Shown here piece by piece: positions 9,650 to 20,439 of a stretch of 64,000 nt of DNA; position 1 is the first letter of the stretch; every line of letters starts with the position of its first letter. The DNA lies in assembly GCA_033065855.1 (NCBI GenBank), contig JAVXUO010001787.1:67001-131000 (forward strand). The letters run 5' to 3'. Source of the DNA: Escallonia rubra. Lineage: Eukaryota; Streptophyta; Magnoliopsida; Escalloniales; Escalloniaceae. The position numbers and the translations under genes were made by a program. The notes below the pieces were generated by a model that saw only the letters and a program-made list of their open reading frames with translations, was not told where the DNA came from and made no database searches.

Positions 9650-11935
9650 ATGATGGGTCTGGTTAATAGGGCGCTTCTTCTATTGTTCTTTCCATGCTTT
9701 CTTTTGGCTTTTCGTGGTACCTCATCAGCTTCACTAGAACATGATAGGTCTACTTACATTGTCCACATGGACAAATCCTCCATGCCCAAGGCTTTTGCTA
9801 GCCACCATCACTGGTACTCCTCCACCATCGAGACTGTCAAATCCAACCACGACAATGAGCATCAATCCTCTCCGAGCCTCCTCTACTCTTATGATCATGC
9901 ATTCCATGGTTTCAGTGCATTATTGTCTAAAGCTGAACTAGAGGCTCTAAAAAGGACTTCTGGTTTCGTCTCGGCATATAATGACAGAGTTGTCACCATT
10001 GACACCACCCATTCATTCGAGTTCTTATCGCTCAATCCTGTCACTGGACTATGGCCTGCCTCAGAGTACGGCAAAGACGTTATAGTTGGTGTCATTGACA
10101 CAGGTGTCTGGCCAGAGAGCGCCAGCTTTAAGGACGATGGGATGACCAGTGTCCCCACGAGGTGGAAGGGAACGTGCGAGGCGGGACAAGAGTTCAATTC
10201 TTCCATGTGTAACTCAAAGCTCATTGGAGCTAGATATTTTAATAAGGGAGTTATAGCTGCGAATCCCAACGTTACCCTCAGCATGAACTCGGCGAGGGAC
10301 ACTCAGGGTCACGGGACACACACGTCGTCAACTGCAGCAGGAAACTACGTCGAAGGAGCTTCCTACTTTGGCTATGCCGAGGGGACAGCCAGAGGGATGG
10401 CTCCGCAAGCTAGGGTAGCCATGTATAAGGTCCTCTGGGATGAAGGGCGATACGCTTCAGATGTTCTTGCTGGTATGGACCAGGCTGTTGCTGATGGGGT
10501 TGATGTTATATCCATCTCTATGGGGTTCGATGATGTGCCGTTGTATGAGGATCCAATCGCTATAGCTTCCTTTGGTGCCATGGAGAAGGGTGTGCTTGTT
10601 TCTTCCTCCGCAGGAAATGAAGGTCCAGATCTTGGAAAATTACATAATGGAATCCCGTGGGTCTTGACTGTTGCAGCAGGCTCTATCGACCGGTGGTTCG
10701 CTGGAACTTTGACTCTTGGAAATGGGTTAGTCATCATCGGATGGACCATGTTCCCAGCAAGAGGCTATGGGAAAAGCATGCCACTCATTTACAACAAAAC
10801 CATTTCCTCCTGCAACTCCACCACATTGTTATCTCAAGTTCCTTTTGGCGTCCTCATATGCGATGACATTGGCTCTTACGGCGACCAAATGTCCTCTCTG
10901 TCTTCTACAACAGCTATAGCAGCAATTTTAATCGCTGACGAAATCATGGAGTCTAGTAGCTTCACTTATCCCGGTGTGGTGATTAGCTCAAAAGACGCAA
11001 TTGCAGTGATCAAATATGCGGAAAGTGATACTAAGCCTACGGCATCTATTAAGTACCAACAAACACTTGTGGGTACAAAGCCTGCACCAGTTGTTGCTTC
11101 CTACACTTCAAGAGGTCCTTCACCGAGCTATCCTGGCATTCTGAAGCCGGATGTAATGGCACCAGGGAGTTTAGTCTTAGCTTCTTGGATTCCAAATGGA
11201 TTTGCTGCTATCATTAGTTCTAACATATATTTGGCTACTGATCATATTGCCATTTCTGGGACATCCATGGCTTGTCCCCATGCTTCTGGCATTGCCGCCC
11301 TCCTTAAAGGTGCACATCCAGAATGGAGTCCCGCAGCCATTAGGTCCGCCATGATGACCACGGCTAACCCTTTGGATAACACCCAACGCGAGATCCGAGA
11401 CGCTGGGCAGGATTTAGAAATTGCTACCCCTCTAGCCATGGGAGCGGGTCATGTTGACCCAAACCGAGCCCTTCATCCAGGTCTTATATATGATGCTACT
11501 CCGCAAGACTATGTGAACCTCCTGTGCTCCATGAACTTCACTCAGAACCAAATCTTAACCATCACTAGATCAACAACTTACACTTGCTCGAACGTGTCTT
11601 CTGACCTCAATTACCCGTCATTTATCGTCCTTTATACTAATAGCAGTGATGGAGTATTTTTTCAGACATTTCAGAGGATCGCCACCAACGTTGGAGACGG
11701 TGCAGCGACCTATAAGGCGAAGGTGGTAGCACCAAAGGGCTCTGTGGTCACAGTCTCGCCAGAGACACTGGTGTTTGAGAAAAAGTACGAGAAGAAGAGT
11801 TACTCTCTAAGTGTACGTTATATGGGTGACAAGAATGAGACTGTCACATATGGTTCACTTACTTGGATTGAAGATAATGGACATCACACTGCAAGGAGCC
11901 CTATCGTGGTGGCGCCGCTGGTCAGTGTATGGTGA
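9650..11935 (+). CDS. Subtilisin-like serine protease, SBT1 family (subtilase A)
   Basis: An intact, intronless gene of 761 codons, a normal length for plant subtilases. Order of parts: signal peptide (about residues 1-27), inhibitor I9 prodomain (33-117) with the mature N-terminus expected near Thr119, S8 catalytic domain with Asp150 (VIDTGVWPES), His221 (GHGTHT), oxyanion Asn323 (AGNEGP) and Ser539 (GTSMACPHASG), a PA insert around 370-470, and a C-terminal fibronectin-III-like domain. Several N-glycosylation sites fit secretion to the cell wall. The lack of introns and the sequence suggest the SBT1.9/tomato SBT3-like group (recognition, not a tree). The start may be either of two adjacent ATGs. 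His609 stands where nearly all plant subtilases, and subtilase B, have Asp in the DPGL(I/V)YD motif. The substrate is unknown. Confidence 0.97.
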   Translation: MMGLVNRALLLLFFPCFLLAFRGTSSASLEHDRSTYIVHMDKSSMPKAFASHHHWYSSTIETVKSNHDNEHQSSPSLLYSYDHAFHGFSALLSKAELEALKRTSGFVSAYNDRVVTIDTTHSFEFLSLNPVTGLWPASEYGKDVIVGVIDTGVWPESASFKDDGMTSVPTRWKGTCEAGQEFNSSMCNSKLIGARYFNKGVIAANPNVTLSMNSARDTQGHGTHTSSTAAGNYVEGASYFGYAEGTARGMAPQARVAMYKVLWDEGRYASDVLAGMDQAVADGVDVISISMGFDDVPLYEDPIAIASFGAMEKGVLVSSSAGNEGPDLGKLHNGIPWVLTVAAGSIDRWFAGTLTLGNGLVIIGWTMFPARGYGKSMPLIYNKTISSCNSTTLLSQVPFGVLICDDIGSYGDQMSSLSSTTAIAAILIADEIMESSSFTYPGVVISSKDAIAVIKYAESDTKPTASIKYQQTLVGTKPAPVVASYTSRGPSPSYPGILKPDVMAPGSLVLASWIPNGFAAIISSNIYLATDHIAISGTSMACPHASGIAALLKGAHPEWSPAAIRSAMMTTANPLDNTQREIRDAGQDLEIATPLAMGAGHVDPNRALHPGLIYDATPQDYVNLLCSMNFTQNQILTITRSTTYTCSNVSSDLNYPSFIVLYTNSSDGVFFQTFQRIATNVGDGAATYKAKVVAPKGSVVTVSPETLVFEKKYEKKSYSLSVRYMGDKNETVTYGSLTWIEDNGHHTARSPIVVAPLVSVW

Positions 11936-12052
11936 TTGATGTTTATCACGCTTGGATTTCTAGTTCTTAAGCTTGGTTAGCTCGTGAATGTCGCTAGTAA
12001 ACTTTGCAAAACCATTGTTTAGATTGGAATGGCTAACCGGTGTCTTACGGAT

Positions 12053-12058
12053 AATAAA
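12053..12058 (+). terminator. Likely poly(A) signal of subtilase A
   Basis: AATAAA 118 bp after the stop codon. The equivalent place after subtilase B keeps the same hexamer (20434-20439). Confidence 0.6.
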
Positions 12059-12164
12059 GTTTTTCTAATGGGAAAAGTTTAGTCTTGCCCAAAGCAAAAT
12101 GCTGCATATTTTGTGAAGAAACTAAGAATGGTTTGAAATGTTCAGAATAATGTGGAAAACTTCA

Positions 12165-12493
12165 AGGGTTAATTACCCACCCTTGACTCCCCCAAACTTA
12201 GCCACCGTAGCATTCGACATTCCGAAGTTCATTTACTTATCTCACACCACAAACTTGTATAAGTGCGACACCAAGCAACCCCTTCTACTATCTAACCAAG
12301 AGCCTCGTCGGAGAGGCCATTTAACTCAAATAAGGGGGGCATTCTTGTCCGATCAACCACAAGTGCAACTCTTACAACGCTAACATCCAATGAACCGTTA
12401 AAACCTACCACCATTACCTTATTGCAGTATATCTGGCTTGTTTTCTATTGTACACGTTTAACTCACAAGCCTAGTAGGATTCAGAGAACCAAC
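12165..12493 (+). mobile_element. Left end of a MULE, truncated by an LTR insertion (unit A copy)
   Basis: Starts after AAAACTTCA (12156-12164) and runs up to the LTR at 12494. It is the unit-A copy of the MULE whose two ends survive around the LTR element in unit B (20547-31567). Only the left end is kept here. It lies in the 3' flank of subtilase A. Confidence 0.8.
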
Positions 12494-13848
12494 TGTAGAC
12501 ACTAAAATATTATTTTACCAGTCAATAGTAAATAATTTTAGTGATTAGTAAAAAATTCAACATTGCAAAAAATGCGGGTCAAGATGCTGAGATGAAGTCA
12601 AATACTCCCTTCGTCCCTCAATATTCAATCACTTTGACTTTGCAAGCATATTAAGGATTTAGGTTATATATTGTGTGTTTTTTCTATTTTACCCTTTAGA
12701 GAGGGGGGAAGAGAGTGGGGCCAGGAGAGAAAATTGGTTGGTAGGGTGTTAAATGTGGAGAGAGAAATAGAATAAAAAAGTGCAAAGTGATGGGCCAGGA
12801 AAGAGAAAACGAGTTGGTAGAGAGTTAAATAAAGACAGAGAAATAGAATTAAAAAAGTATAAAAAAGGTAAATATGTAAAAATACCTATATAATCTTTCT
12901 TAATTTGCAAATGATCAATTTTTGTGGGACGGCCAAAAAAGGAAATATGATCAAATTTTCAGGGACGAAGGGAGTAAGATGATAGTCTCGACCCAAAGTT
13001 AAGTTAGAAGAACCGGCCCAAATAAAATTATTTGGCCTAGTTCAAGTGTGGTCTTGCTACCATAAAAGTCAAATAAATCGACTTAGACTTAAGGAAATTA
13101 TGTCTAAATTAAATTAAAATAACAATCCATTTAATGGAGAAATTCTGATTGAATTAAAGGGGACAAAATCCCTTAGATACGAAGTCAAAGCCCAAATCAT
13201 AATTTTGCAAATTTAAACCTACTATCTTGCATGTAAATAGAGGGCTTAAGGTAGAGGAGAAGGTCACACGAGGTATCCACGATCACAGCCAAAGCGTCAC
13301 TGAAATTTTATCGTCATTTTGTGCTTCATTTGAAGAACAACACGCATTAATCTAGTGTCGTTCTTCAATCGAGCAATTCCATGACAGAGGGTCTCTGTGA
13401 TAAAAGCCTAAGCTCTGCCAAAATTATGTAGTCTCCCAGATTGTGCTTTATTTAAAAAACAATACGCACTATAACATGGTGTCATTCTTCAATTGAGCAC
13501 TTCTAAGTCACGAAGATCGGTTTCTCTTTCGCCTTAAATCAAAAAGGAATTTGCCTTCAAGATTATTGATTCTACGAGTCAAGGATCGCCACACATGTTC
13601 GTGATAAAACCTTGAACCCCTCGATTAAGCATCATTTCAACGATCTTCCAGCAGTAAAGATTGAAGAAGCCAAATCCACGTTCTAAGATCAAGTTGTTTA
13701 GCCCTTAGATCGTGAATAAACTAGAGATTAAATCAGAGGATTTACATTTATTTTATGTAAAAATCACAGAGTGGTGTGTAACCATTAATGAAAATTTGAT
13801 AAATTGATTTTCTTGTCTTGCAGTTTAGACATGAATTTGGTGCATACA
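12494..13848 (+). mobile_element. LTR of a non-autonomous LTR element (unit A copy), holding a MITE
   Basis: Begins TGTAGACAC and ends GCATACA, followed by a primer-binding-type sequence (TGGCACGCCAGGTGGGACC from 13853). Without the 370-bp MITE and its TA duplication it is 983 bp, matching the 981-bp LTR at 29757-30737. The first bases of the internal region follow, and the homology then stops at about 13867, the border of the segmental duplication. No second LTR is present here. Confidence 0.85.
12605..12974. mobile_element. Stowaway MITE (Tc1/mariner type)
   Basis: 370 bp, with ends CTCCCTTCGTCCC and GGGACGAAGGGAG forming perfect inverted repeats and a TA duplication at 12603-12604 and 12975-12976. 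This is the classic Stowaway signature. The two related LTRs in the window (20869 and 29757) lack it, so it came in after the segmental duplication. Confidence 0.95.
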
Positions 13849-13867
13849 AATTTCTGGCACGCCAGGT

Positions 13868-15584
13868 GGGACCACTCCCAAATCTCTTTCTACGTTGTAA
13901 TTAACAAATTTCTTTTAACTAGAAGGGCACGATAAGAAGTGCCTAAATTCTAGACGTTAGAAAGCACCCCAGGAAAAGTGATGTTGTAAATTGCCCAAAA
14001 TAGCCATCCATTCGCATAGTGGAATAAATAAATTTTTTATCTATATTAAATCCGTAACAAGGAATATGCTAGTAGTAATATTCGTATAAAGTATTTGTAA
14101 CAAGGAATATGCTAGTAGTAAAAAAGAAAGAACCAAAAATCTAAAACAATGTGAATTGTCATAATTAACCGTAAATTAAAACTGTTTTTTTTTTTTTAAA
14201 TTATGAAATTTACCTAGCGAGTTTGTTCAGACGGTCCGGATAGGGTACGAGTGTAAGAAAAGACTACCTAGAAAATTCAAACTTGCACAAATCTATTTTT
14301 ACCGCTACCCATCCGATTATTTTCTGTTTTTGGTGGATTAACCCGTTTGTCAGTTCTACATAATATGATCTATGAGCAGCCTTTTACACCAAACATACTC
14401 GTAAAACATTTAAGTGGGCTCTTCTTTAATTTGTTAGGCTATTCTCTACATAAGAGGAAAAAACACGTCAAGGATTTGAGATAGTCCCATGGTGGGTGTG
14501 GTCTCCACAACCCAATGAAAAGTCATTTAAAGTCCAAAGGCAAAAAATCTCTTTGAACCCGAAATTTCAAAAATAATTTTGAATAATCCCCTTGATTTTG
14601 TGGCTTTCATGAATTGTAAATAAACTCTGTTGAAGAAAATATGACAAACAATTTTATCTCAATTTGATCCAAAGAAAGTATTAGCAATTTTCTAAATACC
14701 TAAACGTTACTAATAACTTCTATGTACTGTGTGAGCTTTTAGTCCCCCAAGTAAGAATAAGATGGACATATATACACAAATGAACAAAAGACTTGTTTGT
14801 GAGTTAAAGGATTGAAAATCATAAAAAGGTGAAAATAATATTATTATTTTACTATCTATTTTGTTATTTTTTTAATAGAAGAAAGTTTAGCTTTTTATAT
14901 GTATTTTAACAGTTATTTTTTTACGCACGGTACCAATAAAAATTTATAAGTAATATTTTAAAAATGTCCATATTACCCTTGAAATAATGAAGACTAAATT
15001 TTTAAGGACTTTTTGATTTTAGGGTTCCTTTCAAGAACTTCTTATTTTACTTACAAATAAATGATTATTTTAGATGTAAGAGTTGACCCATGATTGATTG
15101 TTTTGCTGTTAGTGTGACATTAATCAGATTTGGACGTTGGAATGTTTGTACTCAACTCATGACCAATTCTTGGTTTTTTTTTTTTTTTTAATTATTATTG
15201 TGACATTAACCAGTGATGTAAGGCTTATTACATTCATATGGTATGAACTTTGTATGATATCATTGATAACAAATTTATTTTTCCGGTAAAATCATGTTCT
15301 TTTTTAGTATCGTACATCATGGTTTTGGTTATAATTATGATGATATAGTTTAAGGGTATTAGGTAACCGGATATCTTTTCTTTTCTTTTCTGTTCACAAA
15401 CAAGAGAAAGGAACGATACTTTCTTTCTTCTCTTAAACTCACAAACAAGAGGAAGAAAAATTGTCTTCTCTTCTCTTCCTCTCTCTTTTCTCGTCTCAAA
15501 ACTCACAAAAAAGTTTTTAGGTAAAGTTAAGGTTCATCCTGCATATGTCAACCTGGTAGCATTGGGCTCCTGTCATCTTCCTCA
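13868..15584. other. AT-rich spacer between the two duplication units
   Basis: No gene is seen. A 23-bp word around GGAATATGCTAGTAGTA occurs twice (near 14056 and 14100). A stretch at 15370-15500 is made of TTCTTTTC-type pyrimidine runs with three loose copies of a unit containing ACTCACAAACAAGAG. Long T and A runs are common. Confidence 0.6.
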
Positions 15585-15589
15585 CAAAT

Positions 15590-16440
15590 GGTGTGGGCGC
15601 TAATAGCTAATAACCTACGCTCGCTCTCATCGTGGTGGTGCACCTGGAGACTCTTGGAAGAATTAAACATGTTCGCTCTAGGCAGAGTCGTGGTAACGAG
15701 GACGGTGTAGTCGGAAACACCTTGAAAGACATGCCTGTGGCTCTTAGGTGGAGGAGACGAGGTGACCCACGTAGGGAGGGCGCGAGAAAAAAGACATGGT
15801 TCCTAATACACCATGACCCTTGTGAGAGTCATCTCTGGCACACTGTAGAGGAGTTAGCACCATGCGCGGCTTATGGACCGTGCAGTGGAGGAGATTGGGA
15901 CTTGAGACGGTATTTGGATGTGGTACACTCACACAAGCAGAGGAGATTGGTAAAGATGCATGTGTCAGGTGTTAGTCCCAGCTAGTTAAAAATGAAATGT
16001 GTGATATACATGGACGAACCCAATGCCTAATGGCTTCTCTTTCAGGACAAGTTGGAGTTGATCACGGCTTCTACCATCTTCCCTTAAATATATTCCTTGC
16101 ATGTAAGTTATCGGGAAGTTTCAGTATCTGTAAAAGACGTAGCTTAGTAATTTAACTAATCCTTTGAATGGCTATGGTCCTCCATGTTTTGTCACTCCCC
16201 ACAGATCTTGACTCGGAAATATGGTCCCCTTTTCAATCTTCTCCTAATAATTGTAGCTGTGTCAGTTAGGACGTTGTAATAATGAAGCTGGTAAGTAGGT
16301 GGATGCTGGCCTTTTAGCTACAAATAAATTAGATAACCATCGTGTGTGATCCTCGTCAATTAAGCAGGGTGATAACTACTGAAGTCTTCTTTCAAACTTC
16401 CGAGTTCAGAGCCAATTTAACTAATCCTTCAAATAACTAA
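15590..16440 (+). other. Unidentified duplicated segment upstream of subtilase B
   Basis: Partner of 3864-4660. It is open for 117 codons at 15632-15985, with a protein rich in Arg, His and Trp. No family is recognised and the frame is not kept in the other copy, so a working gene is unlikely. Confidence 0.45.
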
Positions 16441-16499
16441 TCCTTTGAATAACTATGGTGCTTATGTTCATCCTTAAAGCTTTATTTTATTTCTGCATA

Positions 16500-18026
16500 A
16501 TTAAACTTTTCTTATTGATGCAATTATTCTGCTTAGACAAGAATAAAAAGCTTTGTTGTTATTTCTGCTTAAAACTCTTACTTTTGTATACTTTCGATTG
16601 GCTTGTACGCACGAACCAGGCATGCTTAGCCTTTTGCCATCATCTTATGCTATTGCACGCGTGGACCACTGGTTCAATGACTTATCTTGTGTCACTACTG
16701 TATGGAGTTTTGTTACTGCTCTTAACCTCTTAAGTCTGTTTTGTTTATCGGCAGATTGTAAAATTAGGATATACTTGCAGTTGGATTCCACTTGGAATGC
16801 TAGCGCTGCAGTGTCTTCTATCTTCAAATGCTTCTTTGGGATTCCCTATTCTAGCACAGAACCACTCTTTACTTTGGTACTACCGTTAGCTTTAACTTGA
16901 GCACACATGCGAACCATACGACATGTAGAAAGCCATGCGTAGTTTAGTTTCCAATAATGTCTTAGAAGTGATATGAAAAGTGCAATAATGTGGTTTGGTT
17001 TGGACACTGGAAAAGTGCAATAATGTGTGTATGAGGGAGTTCTATTTCTGTGTTTTCTTGAGCTTATAATGTATGTTACTAGTACGTGAATTACCTTATT
17101 CACAGTTGGGAAATTACAAATGTCGTCATACATGATCCATGTCCAACCCAGTTCCAGTTATAAGAGGTAATGCGAAAAACTGTCCAAACGCGTCCTTGGC
17201 TATATTCATTTTTCGACGTGCTGCTTCCAAGAAAATGCAGGTACTCTAATATGGCTGCTGTTCTGAAATGGAATTTGCCAATCTTAGGAAGTTTGGTATT
17301 ACAGAAAAGATAGTACGAAAAGTGAAATAGAAAAAGGGGAATACACTTGTGTATGGCAATTCGCTTTGAAAATACAAATCTCTGACTTCGACCTGTAAGC
17401 CTTGCAGAAGCATCAACGCAGTTTTGAATTGGATATTTCAAAGTGGTGTTGAAACAACAACTACTGAAAGAAGGGTAAAGTTACCATCCAACACTTCAAC
17501 AATTAAGCCTAAAATCTTATTGGCCTTTTCTCGAAAAGCCAATGGAACTTTGAGTTTGAGGCTTTAACAATCTATGACCTACCATGTTGGTACGACGACC
17601 TTTTCTCCAAGTTGATCTCTCTTTCCACGCTTGCCAGTTACTAGGACTGCTGTTTGATATTGCAAACGAACAAGACCACTAGTCAAAACTTCCTACCAAA
17701 GCGATCTTAGAAGTGGCATGAGTTTAACTAATTAAACTTCCCTTGTTATTAATTACCACTATGTTTGTCAAATCCAATGCAATAAGTAACTATTCATTTC
17801 ACTTTCAGATGTTGATTGGCCAACAAGTGTTCAATGATGTGACAAAGGTTCTTCTTGACAATTAGATGATTCCAAGGACTTAAAGTTCCAGGCAATTGCT
17901 GATAGCCAAATGCTCATCAAAAGCCGCCCAGGACGTCGTTTTCTTGAACGGCTTCCATTAAACTGCAGCTAATTTGTGTATATATAACCAGTTAATGTAC
18001 CTCACTGGCGTCATACCTTAACAGTG
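16500..18026 (+). promoter_or_regulatory. Upstream (promoter) region of subtilase B, copy P3
   Basis: Homologous to P1 and P2 but clearly more diverged, with many small gaps. A TATA run (TATATATAA) lies at 17979-17987, about 40 bp before the start codon and in the same relative place as for gene A. Words such as CATCAAAAGCCGCCCAGGA and AACTGCAGCTAATTTGTG just upstream are kept in both genes and mark the conserved core promoter. Confidence 0.65.
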
Positions 18027-20312
18027 ATGGGTCTGGTTAAGAGGGTTCTTCTTCTATTGTTCTTTCCATGTTTTCTTTTGGCTTTTCGTGGTGCTTCATC
18101 TGCTTCTTCACTAGAACATGATAGGTCTACTTACATTGTCCACATGGACAAATCCTCCATGCCCAAGGCTTTTGCCAGCCACCATCACTGGTACTCCTCC
18201 AGCATTGATTCTGTCAAATCCAACCAAGACCACGAGCATCAATCCTCTCCGCGCCTCCTGTACTCTTATGATCATGCATTCCATGGTTTCAGTGCATTAT
18301 TGTCTAAAGTTGAACTAGAGGCTCTAAAAAGGACTTCTGGTTTCGTCTCGGCATATAATGACCGAGTTGTCACCATGGACACCACCCACTCATTCGAGTT
18401 CTTATCGCTCAATCATGTCACTGGACTATGGCCTGCCTCAGAATACGGCAAAGACGTTATAGTTGGTGTCATTGACACGGGTGTCTGGCCAGAGAGCGCC
18501 AGCTTTAAGGACGATGGGATGACCAGTGTCCCGACGAGGTGGAAGGGAACGTGCGAGGCGGGACAAGAGTTCAATTCTTCCATGTGTAACTCAAAGCTCA
18601 TTGGAGCTAGATATTTTAATAAGGGAGTTATAGCTGCGAATCCCAACGTTACCCTCACTATGAACTCGGCGAGGGACACTCAGGGTCACGGGACACACAC
18701 GTCGTCAACTGCAGCAGGAAACTACGTCGAAGGAGCTTCCTACTTTGGCTATGCCGAGGGGACAGCCAGAGGGATGGCTCCGCAAGCTAGGGTAGCCATG
18801 TATAAGGTCATCTGGGATGAAGGGCGATACGCTTCAGATGTTCTTGCTGGTATGGACCAGGCTGTTGCTGATGGGGTTGACGTTATATCCATCTCTATGG
18901 GGTTCGATGATGTGCCGTTGTATGAGCATCCAATCGCTATAGCTTCCTTTGGTGCCATGGAGAAGGGGGTGCTTGTTTCATCCTCAGCAGGAAATGAAGG
19001 TCCAGACCTTGGATATTTACATAATGGAATCCCGTGGGTCTTGACTGTTGCAGCAGGTTCTATCGACCGGTGGTTCGCTGGAACTTTGACTCTTGGAAAT
19101 GGGCTAGTCATCACCGGATGGACCATGTTCCCAGCAAGAGGCTATGAGGGAAGCATGCCACTCATTTACAACAAAACTATTTCCTCCTGCAACTCCACCA
19201 AATTGTTATCTCAAGTTCCTTTTGGCGTCATCATATGCGATGACATTGGCTCTTACGGCGACCAAATGTCCTCTCTGTCTTCTACAACAGCTGTAGCAGC
19301 AATCTTAATCACTGACGAAATCATGGATTCTAGTAGCTTCACTTATCCCGGTGTGATGATTAGCTCAAAGGACGCAATTGCAGTGATCAAATATGCGGAA
19401 AGTGATACTAAGCCTACGACATCTATTAAGTACCAACAAACACTTGTGGGTACAAAACCTGCACCAGTTGTTGCTTCCTACACTTCAAGAGGTCCCTCAC
19501 CGAGCTATCCTGGCATTCTGAAGCCGGATGTAATGGCACCAGGGAGTTTAGTCTTAGCTTCTTGGATTCCAAATGGATTTGCTGCTATCATTAGTTCTAA
19601 CATATATTTGGCTGCTGATCATATTGCCATTTCTGGGACATCCATGGCTTGTCCCCATGCTTCTGGCATTGCCGCCCTCCTTAAAGGTGCACATCCAGAA
19701 TGGAGTCCCGCAGCCATTAGGTCCGCCATGATGACCACGGCTAACCCTTTGGATAACACCCAACGCGAGATCCGAGACGCTGGGCAGGATTTAGAAATTG
19801 CTACCCCTCTAGCCATGGGAGCGGGTCATGTTGACCCAAACCGAGCCCTCGATCCAGGTCTTATATATGATGCTACTCCACAAGACTATGTGAACCTCCT
19901 GTGCTCCATGAATTTCACTCAGAACCAAATCTTAACCATCACTAGATCCAGAACTTACACTTGCTCGAACGTGTCTTCTGACCTCAATTACCCGTCATTT
20001 ATCGGCCTGTATACTAATAGCAGTGATGGAGTATTGTTTCAGACATTTCAGAGGATCGCCACCAATGTTGGAGATGGTGCAGCGACGTATAAGGCAAAGG
20101 TGATAGCACCAAAGGGCTCTGTGGTCACAGTCTCGCCAGAGACGCTGGTGTTTGAGAAAAAGTACGAGAAGAAGAGTTACTCTCTAAGTGTACGTTATAT
20201 GGGTGACAAGAATGAGACTGTCACATATGGTTCACTTACTTGGATTGAAGATAATGGACATCACACTGTAAGAAGCCCTATCGTGGTGGCGCCACTGGTC
20301 AGTGTATGGTGA
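18027..20312 (+). CDS. Subtilisin-like serine protease, SBT1 family (subtilase B)
   Basis: An intact intronless paralogue of subtilase A with 761 codons from the ATG at 18027. The codon just before it is GTG where gene A has a first ATG, so the second of the two ancestral ATGs must be used. One extra Ser near residue 27 restores the numbering. Catalytic residues are Asp150, His221, Asn323 and Ser539, and the DPGLIYD motif is complete (Asp609). Signal peptide, I9 prodomain, S8 domain with PA insert and Fn3-like tail are all present, as expected for a secreted cell-wall protease. The protein is roughly 97% identical to A (eye estimate). The middle of the gene is nearly identical even at silent sites, unlike the flanks, which suggests gene conversion. 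Confidence 0.97.
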   Translation: MGLVKRVLLLLFFPCFLLAFRGASSASSLEHDRSTYIVHMDKSSMPKAFASHHHWYSSSIDSVKSNQDHEHQSSPRLLYSYDHAFHGFSALLSKVELEALKRTSGFVSAYNDRVVTMDTTHSFEFLSLNHVTGLWPASEYGKDVIVGVIDTGVWPESASFKDDGMTSVPTRWKGTCEAGQEFNSSMCNSKLIGARYFNKGVIAANPNVTLTMNSARDTQGHGTHTSSTAAGNYVEGASYFGYAEGTARGMAPQARVAMYKVIWDEGRYASDVLAGMDQAVADGVDVISISMGFDDVPLYEHPIAIASFGAMEKGVLVSSSAGNEGPDLGYLHNGIPWVLTVAAGSIDRWFAGTLTLGNGLVITGWTMFPARGYEGSMPLIYNKTISSCNSTKLLSQVPFGVIICDDIGSYGDQMSSLSSTTAVAAILITDEIMDSSSFTYPGVMISSKDAIAVIKYAESDTKPTTSIKYQQTLVGTKPAPVVASYTSRGPSPSYPGILKPDVMAPGSLVLASWIPNGFAAIISSNIYLAADHIAISGTSMACPHASGIAALLKGAHPEWSPAAIRSAMMTTANPLDNTQREIRDAGQDLEIATPLAMGAGHVDPNRALDPGLIYDATPQDYVNLLCSMNFTQNQILTITRSRTYTCSNVSSDLNYPSFIGLYTNSSDGVLFQTFQRIATNVGDGAATYKAKVIAPKGSVVTVSPETLVFEKKYEKKSYSLSVRYMGDKNETVTYGSLTWIEDNGHHTVRSPIVVAPLVSVW

Positions 20313-20433
20313 TTGATGTTTATCATGCTTGGATATTCTAATTCTCAAGCTTGGTTAGCTCGTGAATGTCGCTTGTAAACTTTGCAAAACCATTGTTATC
20401 TAGATTGAAATGGCTAACCGGTGTGTTACGGAA

Positions 20434-20439
20434 AATAAA
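20434..20439 (+). terminator. Likely poly(A) signal of subtilase B
   Basis: AATAAA 122 bp after the stop codon, in the same context as in subtilase A. Confidence 0.6.

Larger units (their letters stand above)
3864..13867 (+). repeat. Segmental duplication unit A (contains subtilase A)
   Basis: This stretch matches 15585-23873 in the same order and orientation: an unidentified segment (3864-4660), the subtilase upstream region, the subtilase gene, its 3' flank, a MULE end and an LTR. Unit A also holds insertions missing from unit B: the 1.6-kb LTR element, an extra promoter copy, a Tourist MITE and a Stowaway MITE. The left border lies within about 40 bp of the copia LTR. The right border lies just inside the internal region of the LTR element, after the shared word GTGGGACCACTC. 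Confidence 0.85.

Noticed and set aside
12138-12383. An 81-codon frame after subtilase A
   Set aside because: It spans the 3' flank and the MULE end and is not open in the unit-B copy.
18024-18026. GTG as start codon of subtilase B
   Set aside because: Plant nuclear genes start at ATG. The ATG at 18027 follows directly and matches the second ATG of gene A.
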